From positions 50,691-114,690 of the forward strand of contig URZO01000004.1 of NCBI GenBank assembly GCA_900552465.1: a stretch of DNA of 64,000 nt, read 5' to 3'. Source of the stretch: an uncultured Parabacteroides sp. (GTDB lineage Bacteria > Bacteroidota > Bacteroidia > Bacteroidales > Tannerellaceae). Made by a program: the position numbers and the translations under genes. The notes under the pieces are model-generated. The model did no database searches. It saw only the letters and a list, made by a program, of their open reading frames with translations, and was not told the origin of the DNA. This document shows, one piece after another, positions 7,071 through 15,854 of this stretch (positions within the stretch are counted from its first letter, which is position 1; each line of letters begins with the position of its first letter).

Positions 7071-9539
7071 TCAAAGCGCCTTCTCCGAATACATCGCCTC
7101 CCACCATTCCGGCTGGTCTTTCAACCATTTGGCGAACCAGGCGTAGATTGTTTTATTCCATTCGGCCCGTTTCTTATAGTCGAATATCTGGTGGTTCTGT
7201 CCCATGACCTGGACGAAAGCGGTCGGTTTGCCCAACAGCTTCAAGGCAGTAAACATCTGGATACTTTCGCCGATAGGCACGTTGGTGTCAACCGAACCGT
7301 GCAGGAACAGAATCGGCGTGTTGATTTTGTCTGCATTGAACAAGGGACTTTGCTGTGTGTACATATCCCGTGCATTCCAGGGATAGCTGTTGGCACTTGC
7401 CAAGGCGCTGTAGGAATATCCCCAGTAGCCTTCGCCCCAATAGCTGGTGATGTCGCTGATCCCGGCGTGCGAGATAGCGGCGGCGAAGATATCTGTCTTC
7501 GTTTGCAGGTACTGCGTCATGAAACCACCGTAGGAAGCGCCGATACAGCCGATCTTTCCGGCATCGACAAACGGATGTTCCGCACAGAATTTCTTTGTTC
7601 CTTCAATGATTTCGTCTCCCGTACGTTTACCCCACGCATTCACGTGGCGGGCAGCAAATTCCTGTCCGAAACCGGTCGCCCCGCTGGGCTGAATGATGTA
7701 AACGATATATCCCAATGCGGCATATACGTGCGACGGGTAACGGTTTTCGAGTGAACGCTCCGTCGGGCTGGTGCCGCCGTAGTAGTTGACGATCATCGGA
7801 TACTTCTTGTTTGCATCGAAATGAGGAGGCAGGTAATAACGCCCGTAGATCGTGTCGCCCGCAGCCGCCTGGAAATTCCAGTCGTGTACTTCTCCCAGCG
7901 TCACATCTTTTAGGATGCCGGCAGAGAGGTCTTTCAGGCAAACGGAAGTGCTCTTCTTCAGATTGACGGAGTAGAGACGTTGCGAGTTGGAGGCGCTTTC
8001 ACCGAAGTAGACCAGTTCGGGCGCCGTGTTGGCCAGTGTGAAATCCGAGAGGATATCCTCTTTCAACGGCACGGGACTGATTGCTCCGTTTGCCGGATTC
8101 AAGACATAAAGGCGCACGCAATCCTTATCTTCTCCCTGCAGGTAGATCTGTTTGTCGGCTCTGCTCCAGACGAAGCGCTGGACAGCCGGGTCGAAGTCTT
8201 TGGTGACAGCTGTTGCCTGTTTGCTTGCGGGATCGTAGAGGAAAAGCTGCCCGTCGCCCATATTGGAGGTCTGTCCCGGAGCGATATTCAAACCGATCTG
8301 GTTGAACGCTTCGCCGGAACCCGCTATTGCGAGCTGCTTGCCGTCGGGCGAGAATTGGGCATAGCTGATGAACGGATCTTTCAGCAGCAATTCCGTCTCG
8401 AGCGTCTGCAAGTCCATCCGGTAGAGCAGGGTGGTGGCGAAGGGACGTTTTGTCAGATCCCGTTCGCTGCACGTAAAGAGCATGTAGCGCCCGTCCTCCG
8501 AAATGTCGTTGATCGAAGTGGATGTGTGTCCGTAGGTAAGGCGCTGGAACAGGCCGGTAGCCAGGTCGTATTTATGGATAAACGAGCGGGTGCGCCAGCC
8601 CGGCTGACGGTCGTCGGGTACAAGGATCTCCTGCAGGTCTTCTCCTTTTTTCGGCCCTTCTTCGGACACGTTGAAGAGCAGGAAGTCTTCTGTCGGGGCA
8701 AAGCTGAACCAACCGTCGGGAAGGTTAGAGGCAAGGACGGTTTCCGCCTTGGTTGCCGGGTCGACGGTGACCAGTTCTTTCCCCTGCATCCCTTTGCGGG
8801 TATAGTAGAGACGGTTGCTACGGGGCATCCAACTATAATGGTTGCTACTGCTTTCCATCAGAACCTGTCCGGTGGCGCGGTCGGTCACCTGCTGGAACGA
8901 TTCGGTTTCGCCACCGGTGAAGGTCGTCTGGTAAGCCGTTAACAGGTATTTCCCGTTAGGTGAGAGGCTGACGGAGCGAAGGCGTGTCCCGTCGAAAACG
9001 TCGTTCAGGGTATATCGCTTTTCAGGGCTGGTTGTTGCCGTGACGACTGCTTTGCTATCTGTTTTAAAGGTAGCTTTCGGTGCGTCGTTCGTTTTGCCCG
9101 GAATCGCGAGATATTTGATGATGACCTCGTAGCGGCGGGGTTCGAGAGTCAGTTTGATTTCGCCGTTGGCGGGTGTCTGTTTCGCGTTGTCGAGATAGAC
9201 TTCGTATGTTTCCGGTCCGCTGATCAGCAGCGTTCCGTCGGTATAGCGGTCGCTATTCAGGTAGAACGAGACAAGGCTGACGGAGTAGGCGCCTGCTTGT
9301 CCGGCCGCTATTCCGGCATCCAGCGTCTGCGCACTTTCCCGCACGTTGTCGAATGGGACGACAGTCTTCAGCAGCTCTTTCTCCGTGAATTTCTTACTGT
9401 TCACGTCGAGGCTGTCGGCAAGGAAGGGTTTCTTTACTTCGTATGGCCCTGCATACCTGAATTGCTTCACCGTCACCTCCTCGGCAAACAGACTGCAACA
9501 GGCGCATAGTGCAGATAGGATAAGAATGTTTCTTTTCAT
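7071..9539 (-). CDS. S9-family prolyl oligopeptidase-type serine peptidase (DPP-IV-like)
   Basis: Predicted exported serine peptidase of 822 residues. It has an N-terminal signal peptide (MKRNILILSALCACCSLFA), a long beta-propeller region (roughly 190-560; repeated LSPNGKYL- and FSPDGKQL-type blades) and a C-terminal alpha/beta-hydrolase domain. The catalytic triad is visible: Ser in GASYGG (about S669), Asp in HGSVDTNVP (about D751) and His in GQNHQIF (about H783). I used ATG 9539, 23 codons inside the longest frame, because it gives a clean signal peptide. It lies 13 bp downstream of the GH20 gene on the same strand, so it is the last gene of a Dabb-GH20-S9 operon. Substrate unknown; the family removes dipeptides or cleaves short proline-containing peptides. 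Confidence 0.9.
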   Translation of the reverse strand: MKRNILILSALCACCSLFAEEVTVKQFRYAGPYEVKKPFLADSLDVNSKKFTEKELLKTVVPFDNVRESAQTLDAGIAAGQAGAYSVSLVSFYLNSDRYTDGTLLISGPETYEVYLDNAKQTPANGEIKLTLEPRRYEVIIKYLAIPGKTNDAPKATFKTDSKAVVTATTSPEKRYTLNDVFDGTRLRSVSLSPNGKYLLTAYQTTFTGGETESFQQVTDRATGQVLMESSSNHYSWMPRSNRLYYTRKGMQGKELVTVDPATKAETVLASNLPDGWFSFAPTEDFLLFNVSEEGPKKGEDLQEILVPDDRQPGWRTRSFIHKYDLATGLFQRLTYGHTSTSINDISEDGRYMLFTCSERDLTKRPFATTLLYRMDLQTLETELLLKDPFISYAQFSPDGKQLAIAGSGEAFNQIGLNIAPGQTSNMGDGQLFLYDPASKQATAVTKDFDPAVQRFVWSRADKQIYLQGEDKDCVRLYVLNPANGAISPVPLKEDILSDFTLANTAPELVYFGESASNSQRLYSVNLKKSTSVCLKDLSAGILKDVTLGEVHDWNFQAAAGDTIYGRYYLPPHFDANKKYPMIVNYYGGTSPTERSLENRYPSHVYAALGYIVYIIQPSGATGFGQEFAARHVNAWGKRTGDEIIEGTKKFCAEHPFVDAGKIGCIGASYGGFMTQYLQTKTDIFAAAISHAGISDITSYWGEGYWGYSYSALASANSYPWNARDMYTQQSPLFNADKINTPILFLHGSVDTNVPIGESIQMFTALKLLGKPTAFVQVMGQNHQIFDYKKRAEWNKTIYAWFAKWLKDQPEWWEAMYSEKAL

Positions 9540-9552
9540 GGGATATGTGTTA

Positions 9553-11871
9553 TTACTGAATATTAATCTCATCCACAAACAAGAACGCCGGGTATCCTGC
9601 ACCGCCATGCCATGCCGGGAGTTTGTCGCTCTTGATGATGACTTCGACGTAGCGGGCTTTGACCGGGGCGAAAGTGATTTCCTGTGGGTAAAGTCCGTCT
9701 TTGTCGTCCTTGCCTAAAGAGGGGATTGTCTTGGCGGCTACCTCTTTAAAGGTCTGGCCGTCGTCCGATACTTTCACGGTTATGCCGGCAGCGCCCATGA
9801 TCCAGTCGCCTTTCACGACATTCGTGTTGAAAGAGACCCGGCTGAATTCGGTCGGCTCTTTCAGGTCGATGACAGCATCCAGGTCTTTGCCCTGGAAGCC
9901 GAGCCAGCGTCCGGTCTTGTAGTTATCGTTACCGCTCAGGCCGTCGGTCAGTTCCGGACCGCCATTGAAGTCGTAGCCTTTGCTGGGGGCTACCCGCAAG
10001 GTGACCGGTTTGGCCGTTGCCTTGTTGAAGTCTATCTTTTCGGAGAAGATGCGGCTGTTGCCGGTCGGACGAATGGCGACCGCTTTGATCTCTACGTTCT
10101 CCTTGATGCGGAGAGGCGCTTCGTATTTCGGGCTGGCCGCGTTCGGTTCGCTACCGTCGAGCGTATAATGGATATCAGCATCGCCTTCCGTTTCGAGTGT
10201 GACAACCACTTCGCCTTTGTCGCCGTCAGTGGCGAAGGAAGCGCGGATGTCGAAGATATGTTTGGCATAGTTGTAGCCTAAGCGGTCGTACAGCTTCGTC
10301 ATGCGGACGAGACGGGGCAGGAACGCTTTATAGTCTTTCGGAGCGTTCGTCCACTGTACTTCTGCCAAGGCATCCATACGCGGCATGATCATATATTCCA
10401 CCTGGCTGAACGTCGGGATATATTCCGTCCAGAGGTTTGCCTGTGCACCGATCACATACTTCTGGTATTCTTCCGGTATTCCGTCTGTCGGCTCAAACGA
10501 GTAGACACGTTCGAGAGGCAGGTAGCCGCCGATCGCCAGCGGGTCGTGTTCCGTGTCGGTCGATTGGTAGTAGTCGAAATAGAGGTAAGAGTTTGGAGTC
10601 ATAATCACGTTATGTTGTTGCTTGGCAGCCTCGATGCCGCCGCCGACACCACGCCAGCTCATCACCGTTGCGTTCGGAGCCAGTCCGCCTTCCAGTATCT
10701 CGTCCCAGCCGATGATGTGGCGTCCTTTGCTTTCGACAAACTTTTCCATGCGCGAAATAACATAGCTTTGCAGATACTCTTCGGCGCTATGCTTGCTGTC
10801 TCCCTTGATACCTTCCGCCTTGATGCGTGCCTGGCATTTCGGGCATTTCTGCCAGCGTACCTTCGGACATTCATCACCGCCGATATGGATATATTCGGAG
10901 GGGAAGAGGTCGATCACTTCGGCGAGCACGTCTTCCAGAAATTGCATGGACTTCTCGTTTCCGGCGCAGATCACGTCGTCCGACACGCCCCATTGTGTCC
11001 ATACCTCATACGGACCTCCCGTACATCCCAACTCGGGATAAGTGGCGAGGGCTGCCAACTGGTGCCCCGGCAGATCGATTTCGGGAATGATCGTGATGAA
11101 ACGTTCCTTCGCGTAGGCGATGACGTCGCGTATCTCGTCCTGCGTATAGAAGCCGTCGTAAGGCTGTCCGTCATACTTCCCGGAGTTGCGTCCGATCACC
11201 GTCTCTTTGCGTTTGGAGCCGATCTGTGTCAGTTCCGGATATTTCTTGATCTCGATACGCCATCCCTGGTCGTCGGTCAGATGCCAATGGAAACGGTTCA
11301 TATTGTGTAAGGCAAGAATGTCGATAAACTTCTTGACCGAATCCGTCGGGAAGAAATGACGCGACACGTCGAGGTGCATCCCGCGATACGGGAAACGCGG
11401 ATAGTCGTTGATGCTGACCGCCGGCAGTTCGACCTGCATACCGTCTGCCACCGCAGGGATCGATTTGCGCAACGTCTGTACGCCATAGAAAATACCGGCG
11501 TTTGAAGCGCCTGCAATCTCGACGCCGTTCTCGCTCACCAGCAGGCGGTAGCCTTCCTTGTTCCGGATGTCGGAGGCGATAGAGAGGTGGATACCTTTGC
11601 CGGTATCTCCCGTCGTAACTTTCGGTTCATAACCGGTTGCGTCTTTGATGTAAGAGGCAAGGAAACGGGCGGTCTGTTCCATTTCCGCATCGCCTTCCTG
11701 ATAGGTGATAGGCGTGGAGGGTTTCAACAGGAACGGGGCGCTGCCCTGTATGGCCACTTCCTGGGGAAGCGGGATGACGGCGTAATCGCCTTGTGCTTTC
11801 TGACCATCCGAACAGGCTACTGCTCCGGCAATAGCTGTCAGGATACATACGTACTTCGTTAGTTTGTTCAT
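9553..11871 (-). CDS. GH20 beta-N-acetylhexosaminidase lipoprotein with C-terminal discoidin-like domain
   Basis: Exo-acting glycosidase that releases terminal GlcNAc or GalNAc from glycans, probably at the cell surface or in the periplasm. The product has 772 residues. Signal peptide plus lipobox (GAVAC, C20); an N-terminal GH20b domain (about 30-155); a GH20 barrel from about 160 with the catalytic pair D333-E334 in HIGGDECPK; a chitobiase C-terminal-like segment (about 565-630); and a C-terminal F5/8 type C (discoidin) carbohydrate-binding-like domain (about 640-772). It sits between the Dabb lipoprotein gene (35 bp upstream) and the S9 peptidase (13 bp downstream), all leftward. The combination suggests breakdown of host glycoproteins. 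A second, shorter GH20 is at 59929. Confidence 0.93.
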   Translation of the reverse strand: MNKLTKYVCILTAIAGAVACSDGQKAQGDYAVIPLPQEVAIQGSAPFLLKPSTPITYQEGDAEMEQTARFLASYIKDATGYEPKVTTGDTGKGIHLSIASDIRNKEGYRLLVSENGVEIAGASNAGIFYGVQTLRKSIPAVADGMQVELPAVSINDYPRFPYRGMHLDVSRHFFPTDSVKKFIDILALHNMNRFHWHLTDDQGWRIEIKKYPELTQIGSKRKETVIGRNSGKYDGQPYDGFYTQDEIRDVIAYAKERFITIIPEIDLPGHQLAALATYPELGCTGGPYEVWTQWGVSDDVICAGNEKSMQFLEDVLAEVIDLFPSEYIHIGGDECPKVRWQKCPKCQARIKAEGIKGDSKHSAEEYLQSYVISRMEKFVESKGRHIIGWDEILEGGLAPNATVMSWRGVGGGIEAAKQQHNVIMTPNSYLYFDYYQSTDTEHDPLAIGGYLPLERVYSFEPTDGIPEEYQKYVIGAQANLWTEYIPTFSQVEYMIMPRMDALAEVQWTNAPKDYKAFLPRLVRMTKLYDRLGYNYAKHIFDIRASFATDGDKGEVVVTLETEGDADIHYTLDGSEPNAASPKYEAPLRIKENVEIKAVAIRPTGNSRIFSEKIDFNKATAKPVTLRVAPSKGYDFNGGPELTDGLSGNDNYKTGRWLGFQGKDLDAVIDLKEPTEFSRVSFNTNVVKGDWIMGAAGITVKVSDDGQTFKEVAAKTIPSLGKDDKDGLYPQEITFAPVKARYVEVIIKSDKLPAWHGGAGYPAFLFVDEINIQ

Positions 11872-11906
11872 GCGTTTAAATGTTATAGATGAAAAAATAG
11901 TAATTC

Positions 11907-12293
11907 TTATTTAGTCCAATAGTCCACGACGGTAACAGCGGACGCCTTGTCTCCCAATACCTTTCCGAAAGCCTTGTGGGCCGGGTGAATCAGATAGGCG
12001 TCACGGTCGGCATCCGAATGGAATGTAAGGAAGAAGCAGTGCGTCAGCCCTTGTTGCAAACCTTCGGGGCTGCAATCCGTCCCCCATTCATATCCTTTGA
12101 CCTGTTCTATCTGGGAGGGGAGCGCACAGAATGCCTCTTCGACTTCTTTAATCTGTTCGGCGGAAACTTCCGGTTTGAAGCCGAACATCACAACGTGGCG
12201 AAGCACCTTCTCTTGCTTCGGTGTGCTGGTGCAGCAAAGCATTAAAGTAGAGAATACCAGGACAGTCAATGTCGCGTAAATAGTCTTTTTCAT
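11907..12293 (-). CDS. Dabb-family (stress-responsive A/B barrel) lipoprotein
   Basis: A 128-residue protein with a signal peptide and a cysteine pair at the lipobox (TLMLCCTST). The rest is one Dabb domain: it opens with LRHVVMFGFKPEV, contains a hydrophobic HCFFLTFHSDADRDAYL strand/helix block and closes with AVTVVDYW. Dabb proteins are ferredoxin-like alpha/beta dimers, mostly of unknown function. As first gene of the leftward operon with GH20 and S9 genes, it starts 35 bp after its -7 box. Exported Dabb lipoproteins are common in Bacteroidales; what this one binds cannot be inferred. Confidence 0.85.
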   Translation of the reverse strand: MKKTIYATLTVLVFSTLMLCCTSTPKQEKVLRHVVMFGFKPEVSAEQIKEVEEAFCALPSQIEQVKGYEWGTDCSPEGLQQGLTHCFFLTFHSDADRDAYLIHPAHKAFGKVLGDKASAVTVVDYWTK

Positions 12294-12327
12294 GATGATT
12301 AGGATTTTTATTGTTTGTTGATGTTGC

Positions 12328-12335
12328 CAAAGATA
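12328..12335 (-). promoter_or_regulatory. -7 box of the Dabb-GH20-S9 operon
   Basis: TATCTTTG on the minus strand (CAAAGATA on the plus strand), 35 bp upstream of the Dabb ATG, matches TAnnTTTG exactly. Confidence 0.55.
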
Positions 12336-12400
12336 GTGAAAAACCGGTAAACCGTATAGCCGGATATTGATTTCTCTCCTTTAAAGTTGTAATATGTTAA

Positions 12401-12510
12401 AAAGTTTCACCTGTTTCGTTGAGGTGAAACTTTTGTTTCTTGCCGGTGAAACTTTAGTTTCTCCCTGGTGGAACAAAAGTTTCTCCGTAATGAAACTTTT
12501 CTTACATAGC
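12401..12510. repeat. 22-bp tandem repeat between divergently served genes
   Basis: Units start every 22 bp at 12423, 12445, 12467 and 12489 with the core GGTGAAACTTTTGTTTCT. The third unit carries ACAAAAGTTTC and the fourth is degenerate. A preceding 22-bp block (12401-12422) has the core in inverted sense (AAAGTTTCACC). The last unit runs over the stop codon of the MBL-fold gene (12502-12504). Each unit is internally palindromic (GAAAC...GTTTC), so the array could fold into hairpins at the 3' end of the leftward MBL transcript. Confidence 0.8.
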
Positions 12511-13341
12511 ACAGACTTCTGCCGGTTTATAGAAGTCGTTGACCTTTTTCACCGTGCTGCAACGCGTATAGGCGTCGTGGCAATAAATGAGCGTCTGCTT
12601 CTCGCGTGCCGCCTCTTCCAACATCCGCACTTTTTCATTGTAGGAGGTGACCGGAAAGGTGTCGTAGGCCGAGATCCAGGCGGGCGACACGCTGGCGGCG
12701 AGCGGGATGACGTCGCCGGCAAAGACGTAGGTGCGTTCGGGCATCGTGATGTAAGGCGCGATCTGTCCGGGCGTATGTCCGTCGAAAAGACGTAGGTTTA
12801 CGACGGGGCAAAGCTGTGTTTCTTGATCTATTAAACATAGTTTACCGCTTTCCTCGACTGCTTGCATATTTTCAATGAAGTAAGAATCTTTTTCGAGCGC
12901 ATTCGGGTGGAGGAAATTCTCCCATTGCCGGCGGCTTACCCAATGTGTGGCGTTGGGAAAGGAGAGCGCGTAGCCCGGCGTGCGGTCCGGCTGAAGCGTT
13001 TTCCGGGTAGTGTAGCCGCAATGGTCGAAGTGGAGGTGGGTGAGGATGACATCCGTGACCTCCTCGCACGCGACTCCCCGCTTTTGAAGTTCTTCGCCCA
13101 GGTCGGCAAGATCGAAGAAGTTGTAATAGCCGAGCTGTTTCAGGTGTTTGTCGCCCGCCCCGTTGTCGATCAGTATAATACGTCCGTTACCGTCGCGGAT
13201 CAGGACGCTGCGCATTGCCAGGATACAGCCGTTTTGCCCGTTGCTCGGGTAACGCCGGCTCCAGGCCGTTTTGGGTATGGCGCCGAACATGGCACCGCCG
13301 TCGGCGTAGAAAAATCCTGTGTCTATTAGTTGAATATCCAT
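12502..13341 (-). CDS. MBL-fold metallo-hydrolase
   Basis: Predicted cytoplasmic zinc hydrolase of the metallo-beta-lactamase superfamily, 279 residues without a signal peptide. The metal motif HLHFDHCG (H102, H104, D106, H107) is intact. Further ligands are plausible in LFDGHTPGQ, VFAGDVIP and the C-terminal IYCHD. The overall arrangement resembles quorum-quenching lactonase-like or glyoxalase-II-like members, but the substrate cannot be assigned. ATG 13341 lies 19 bp after a -7 box. The gene is single, with its 3' end inside the 22-bp repeat array, and is divergent from the Mur-ligase-like gene. Confidence 0.88.
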   Translation of the reverse strand: MDIQLIDTGFFYADGGAMFGAIPKTAWSRRYPSNGQNGCILAMRSVLIRDGNGRIILIDNGAGDKHLKQLGYYNFFDLADLGEELQKRGVACEEVTDVILTHLHFDHCGYTTRKTLQPDRTPGYALSFPNATHWVSRRQWENFLHPNALEKDSYFIENMQAVEESGKLCLIDQETQLCPVVNLRLFDGHTPGQIAPYITMPERTYVFAGDVIPLAASVSPAWISAYDTFPVTSYNEKVRMLEEAAREKQTLIYCHDAYTRCSTVKKVNDFYKPAEVCAM

Positions 13342-13359
13342 AAATTATACTTTTTGATA

Positions 13360-13367
13360 CAAATATA
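13360..13367 (-). promoter_or_regulatory. -7 box for the MBL-fold gene
   Basis: CAAATATA on the plus strand is TATATTTG on the minus strand, an exact TAnnTTTG match 19 bp before the start. Confidence 0.5.
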
Positions 13368-13414
13368 GGGAAGTTTTTTCTTCCGTTCTCATACAACGGG
13401 TAAATGAAATTGTT

Positions 13415-13422
13415 TACCTTTG
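13415..13422 (+). promoter_or_regulatory. -7 box for the Mur-ligase-like / DUF4924 / rfbD run
   Basis: TACCTTTG (TAnnTTTG) lies 17 bp before the ATG at 13440, giving a very short leader. It is divergent from the MBL promoter 50 bp to the left. Confidence 0.5.
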
Positions 13423-13439
13423 CGAGCAAAATCTGAGTG

Positions 13440-14366
13440 ATGCGAAAAGTTCATTTAATCTCCGTAACCGAGCCTCTGTTGTTTGATTTGGCCTTGGCTA
13501 TTCACCAAAAAGGGTACGAAGTCAGCGTATCCGGTGACGGGCTGGCCGATGCGACGCTTGCCAGACTGGATGAAGAAGGTTGTACCTGCCATGGAGACGG
13601 ATGGTTTCCGGAGAGATTAACTAAAGATATACAATTTGTCGTATTGGGGGCTACGGTCCGGCAGGACAATCCCGAACTGATACGTGCAAAGGAACTGGGA
13701 TTATTAGTGCTTTCGATTCCTGAATTTATTTTTCAACGGACGAAAGAGAAGACGCGGGTCGTTGTTGCCGGTAGCCGGGGAAAGAAAACAATCATTTCGA
13801 TGATTGTCTGCGCCCTGAAGCGGCAGAAACTTGCGTTCGACTATGCGTTGACCAGCGAAGTGCCTTTGTTGCCCGACCGTGTGCATCTGAGCTATGAAGC
13901 CCGGATCGCGATTATCGAGGGCGACGAGCATGTCACGTCTGCCCTGGAGAAACGCTTCCAGCTCGAGTTCTATCGCCCTCACATCGCAATCCTGACAAAT
14001 CTGATGTGGACTTCCGCCACCGACCACGCCACGCCGGAAGCCTATCATACGACTTTCCGTACGTTCGCCTCGTCGATCGAGCGCGAAGGCAAGCTGATCT
14101 ATTTCGACGGCGACCCGGTCGTGAAGCAGCTTGCGCAGGAGGTACGCGAAGATATTACGGCCATGCCCTACGACGAGCATGTCGTGATCGAGAAAGAGGG
14201 AAAGACCTTCCTGCAAACTCGCTACGGGGATTTCCCCGTCTATATTCCGGACCGCTTTTTCCTGATTAATCTGAATGCTGCCCGCCTGGCCTGCCGCCAG
14301 TTAGGTGTAAAAGATGCGGATTTTTATCAGGCTTTATCCGAATATAGTGTATCTTTGCAACCATGA
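13440..14366 (+). CDS. shortened Mur-ligase-like protein (MurC/Mpl type)
   Basis: A 308-residue protein resembling the N-terminal and central domains of Mpl/MurC ligases. An N-terminal Rossmann-like part (1-100, with VVLGATVRQDNPEL) is followed by a P-loop-like AGSRGKKTIIS (110-120) and a central domain containing IIEGDEH and IAILTNLMWTSATDHATPE. True Mpl enzymes (about 450 residues) join UDP-MurNAc to a recovered tripeptide and read GTHGKTT at the P-loop. Here it is GSRGKKT, and most of the C-terminal peptide-binding domain is absent. The start could also be the GTG three bases upstream. It overlaps DUF4924 by ATGA, so the pair is coupled. The open frame suggests a conserved short paralogue rather than decay, but catalytic activity is doubtful. 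Confidence 0.7.
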   Translation: MRKVHLISVTEPLLFDLALAIHQKGYEVSVSGDGLADATLARLDEEGCTCHGDGWFPERLTKDIQFVVLGATVRQDNPELIRAKELGLLVLSIPEFIFQRTKEKTRVVVAGSRGKKTIISMIVCALKRQKLAFDYALTSEVPLLPDRVHLSYEARIAIIEGDEHVTSALEKRFQLEFYRPHIAILTNLMWTSATDHATPEAYHTTFRTFASSIEREGKLIYFDGDPVVKQLAQEVREDITAMPYDEHVVIEKEGKTFLQTRYGDFPVYIPDRFFLINLNAARLACRQLGVKDADFYQALSEYSVSLQP

Positions 14367-14911
14367 TTATTGCGAGACAAAAAAGAAAAGAAAATATTGC
14401 CGAGTATCTGTTGTACATGTGGCAGGTGGAAGACCTGATACGTGCCAACAACTTCGATATGGATTCCATCCGCCGCACGGTGGTAGACCGCTACGACCAG
14501 CCGGAAGAGGTGAAGGAAGAGATTGCCCGTTGGTATGAGGAGCTGATCGAGATGATGCGTTCCGAAGGGGTGAAGGAGAAGGGACACATCCAGTTGAACC
14601 GGAATGTGATTATCGCCCTGACCGACCTGCACCTGCGGCTTCTGAAATCGCCGAAAGAGATGGTCTACGGCGCGGCCTATTATAAAACACTCCCTTATAT
14701 CGTCCAGCTCCGTGCTAAATCGGGCGGCGAAGAATTGCCTGAACTGGAGACGTGCTTCAATGCCATTTACGGTTTCCTGATGCTGAAGATGCAGGGCAAG
14801 GAGATCACTCCCGAGACGATGGAGGGTATCAAACAAATCAGTTCGTTCCTGGCGCTTCTGGCCGAGAAGTATCGCGAAGATATGAATGGGGAACTGAAAT
14901 TAGAAGAATAA
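14363..14911 (+). CDS. DUF4924 family protein
   Basis: A 182-residue cytoplasmic protein, mostly helical, opening with MIIARQKRKENIAEYLLYMW, which I recognise as the start of DUF4924, a Bacteroidales family of unknown function. No catalytic motif, membrane segment or signal peptide is visible. Its ATG overlaps the stop codon of the upstream Mur-ligase-like gene (ATGA), and rfbD follows after 7 bp, so all three are probably one operon. A TATCTTTG box at 14350-14357, only 6 bp before the ATG, could give a leaderless or nearly leaderless transcript. Confidence 0.85.
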   Translation: MIIARQKRKENIAEYLLYMWQVEDLIRANNFDMDSIRRTVVDRYDQPEEVKEEIARWYEELIEMMRSEGVKEKGHIQLNRNVIIALTDLHLRLLKSPKEMVYGAAYYKTLPYIVQLRAKSGGEELPELETCFNAIYGFLMLKMQGKEITPETMEGIKQISSFLALLAEKYREDMNGELKLEE

Positions 14912-14918
14912 AAATAAG

Positions 14919-15797
14919 ATGAAGACGATATTAGTAACAGGGGCTAACGGGCAACTGGGCAACTCGATCCGTCTGCTGGCTGCCGGCTATCCGCAATTCG
15001 CATTCGTGTTTACGGATGTGGATACGCTCGATATCTGCGACGCTCCGGCGGTGGATGCGTTCGTGCGGGAAAAGAAAGCGGACTATATCCTGAACTGTGC
15101 CGCTTATACGGCTGTCGACAGGGCTGAGGATGACGAAGCGCTGTGCCTCCGCATCAACCGCGATGCGGTGAAGAACCTGGGCGAAGCGGCCCGTGCCGTA
15201 GGGGCGAGGGTGATACATGTCTCTACGGATTATGTGTTCGACGGTACGAACCATCTTCCGTATGTGGAAACGGATGCGACTTGTCCGGCTTCTGTCTACG
15301 GACGTACGAAGTTAGCAGGAGAAGAGGCGTTGTTAGAGGTTTGTCCGGATGCGGTGATTATCCGTACGGCATGGCTGTATTCCGAGTTCGGGAATAACTT
15401 TGTCAAGACGATGTTGCGGTTGGGGGGTGAACGTGAACAGCTGTCGGTTGTCTTCGACCAGGTCGGTTCGCCAACGTATGCTGGTGATTTGGCGGCGGCT
15501 ATTCTGGCTGTGTTGGTGCAGGCAGAGGAAGGCGTTTTCGTTCCGGGTATTTACCATTTTTCCGATGAAGGCGTTTGTAGCTGGTACGACTTTGCGGTCA
15601 AGATCATGGAGTTGGGAAATGCACCCTGCCATGTCCTCCCGATCGAATCGAAAGAGTATCCGGCAAAGGCCGCCCGCCCGCATTTCAGCGTCCTGAACAA
15701 AGCGAAGATCAAAGCGACATATCACGTCAGCATTCCCCATTGGGAAGCGAGTTTGCGTAAATGTATAATGATACTTGACGGGAATCAGGATAAGTAA
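14919..15797 (+). CDS. rfbD: dTDP-4-dehydrorhamnose reductase
   Basis: Last step of dTDP-L-rhamnose synthesis: NADPH-dependent reduction of dTDP-4-keto-L-rhamnose, cytoplasmic. The 292-residue SDR protein has the nucleotide-binding TGANGQLGNSI at the N-terminus (7-17), NCAAYTAVDRAE, the serine-containing HVSTDYVFDG and the catalytic YGRTK (Tyr/Lys). It lies 7 bp downstream of DUF4924 and upstream of prfC. Here rfbD is apart from rfbA/B/C, which are not in the window. Confidence 0.94.
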   Translation: MKTILVTGANGQLGNSIRLLAAGYPQFAFVFTDVDTLDICDAPAVDAFVREKKADYILNCAAYTAVDRAEDDEALCLRINRDAVKNLGEAARAVGARVIHVSTDYVFDGTNHLPYVETDATCPASVYGRTKLAGEEALLEVCPDAVIIRTAWLYSEFGNNFVKTMLRLGGEREQLSVVFDQVGSPTYAGDLAAAILAVLVQAEEGVFVPGIYHFSDEGVCSWYDFAVKIMELGNAPCHVLPIESKEYPAKAARPHFSVLNKAKIKATYHVSIPHWEASLRKCIMILDGNQDK

Positions 15798-15854
15798 ATG
15801 ATGATTTAACGGTGAGATTCGTGTTTGTGGTTATAGCTCCAGGAGTATCTGTTT

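Noticed and set aside
12401..12510. CRISPR array
   Set aside because: The 22-bp units are contiguous and diverged, with no unique spacers and no cas genes nearby. No other CRISPR-like array was seen in the window.
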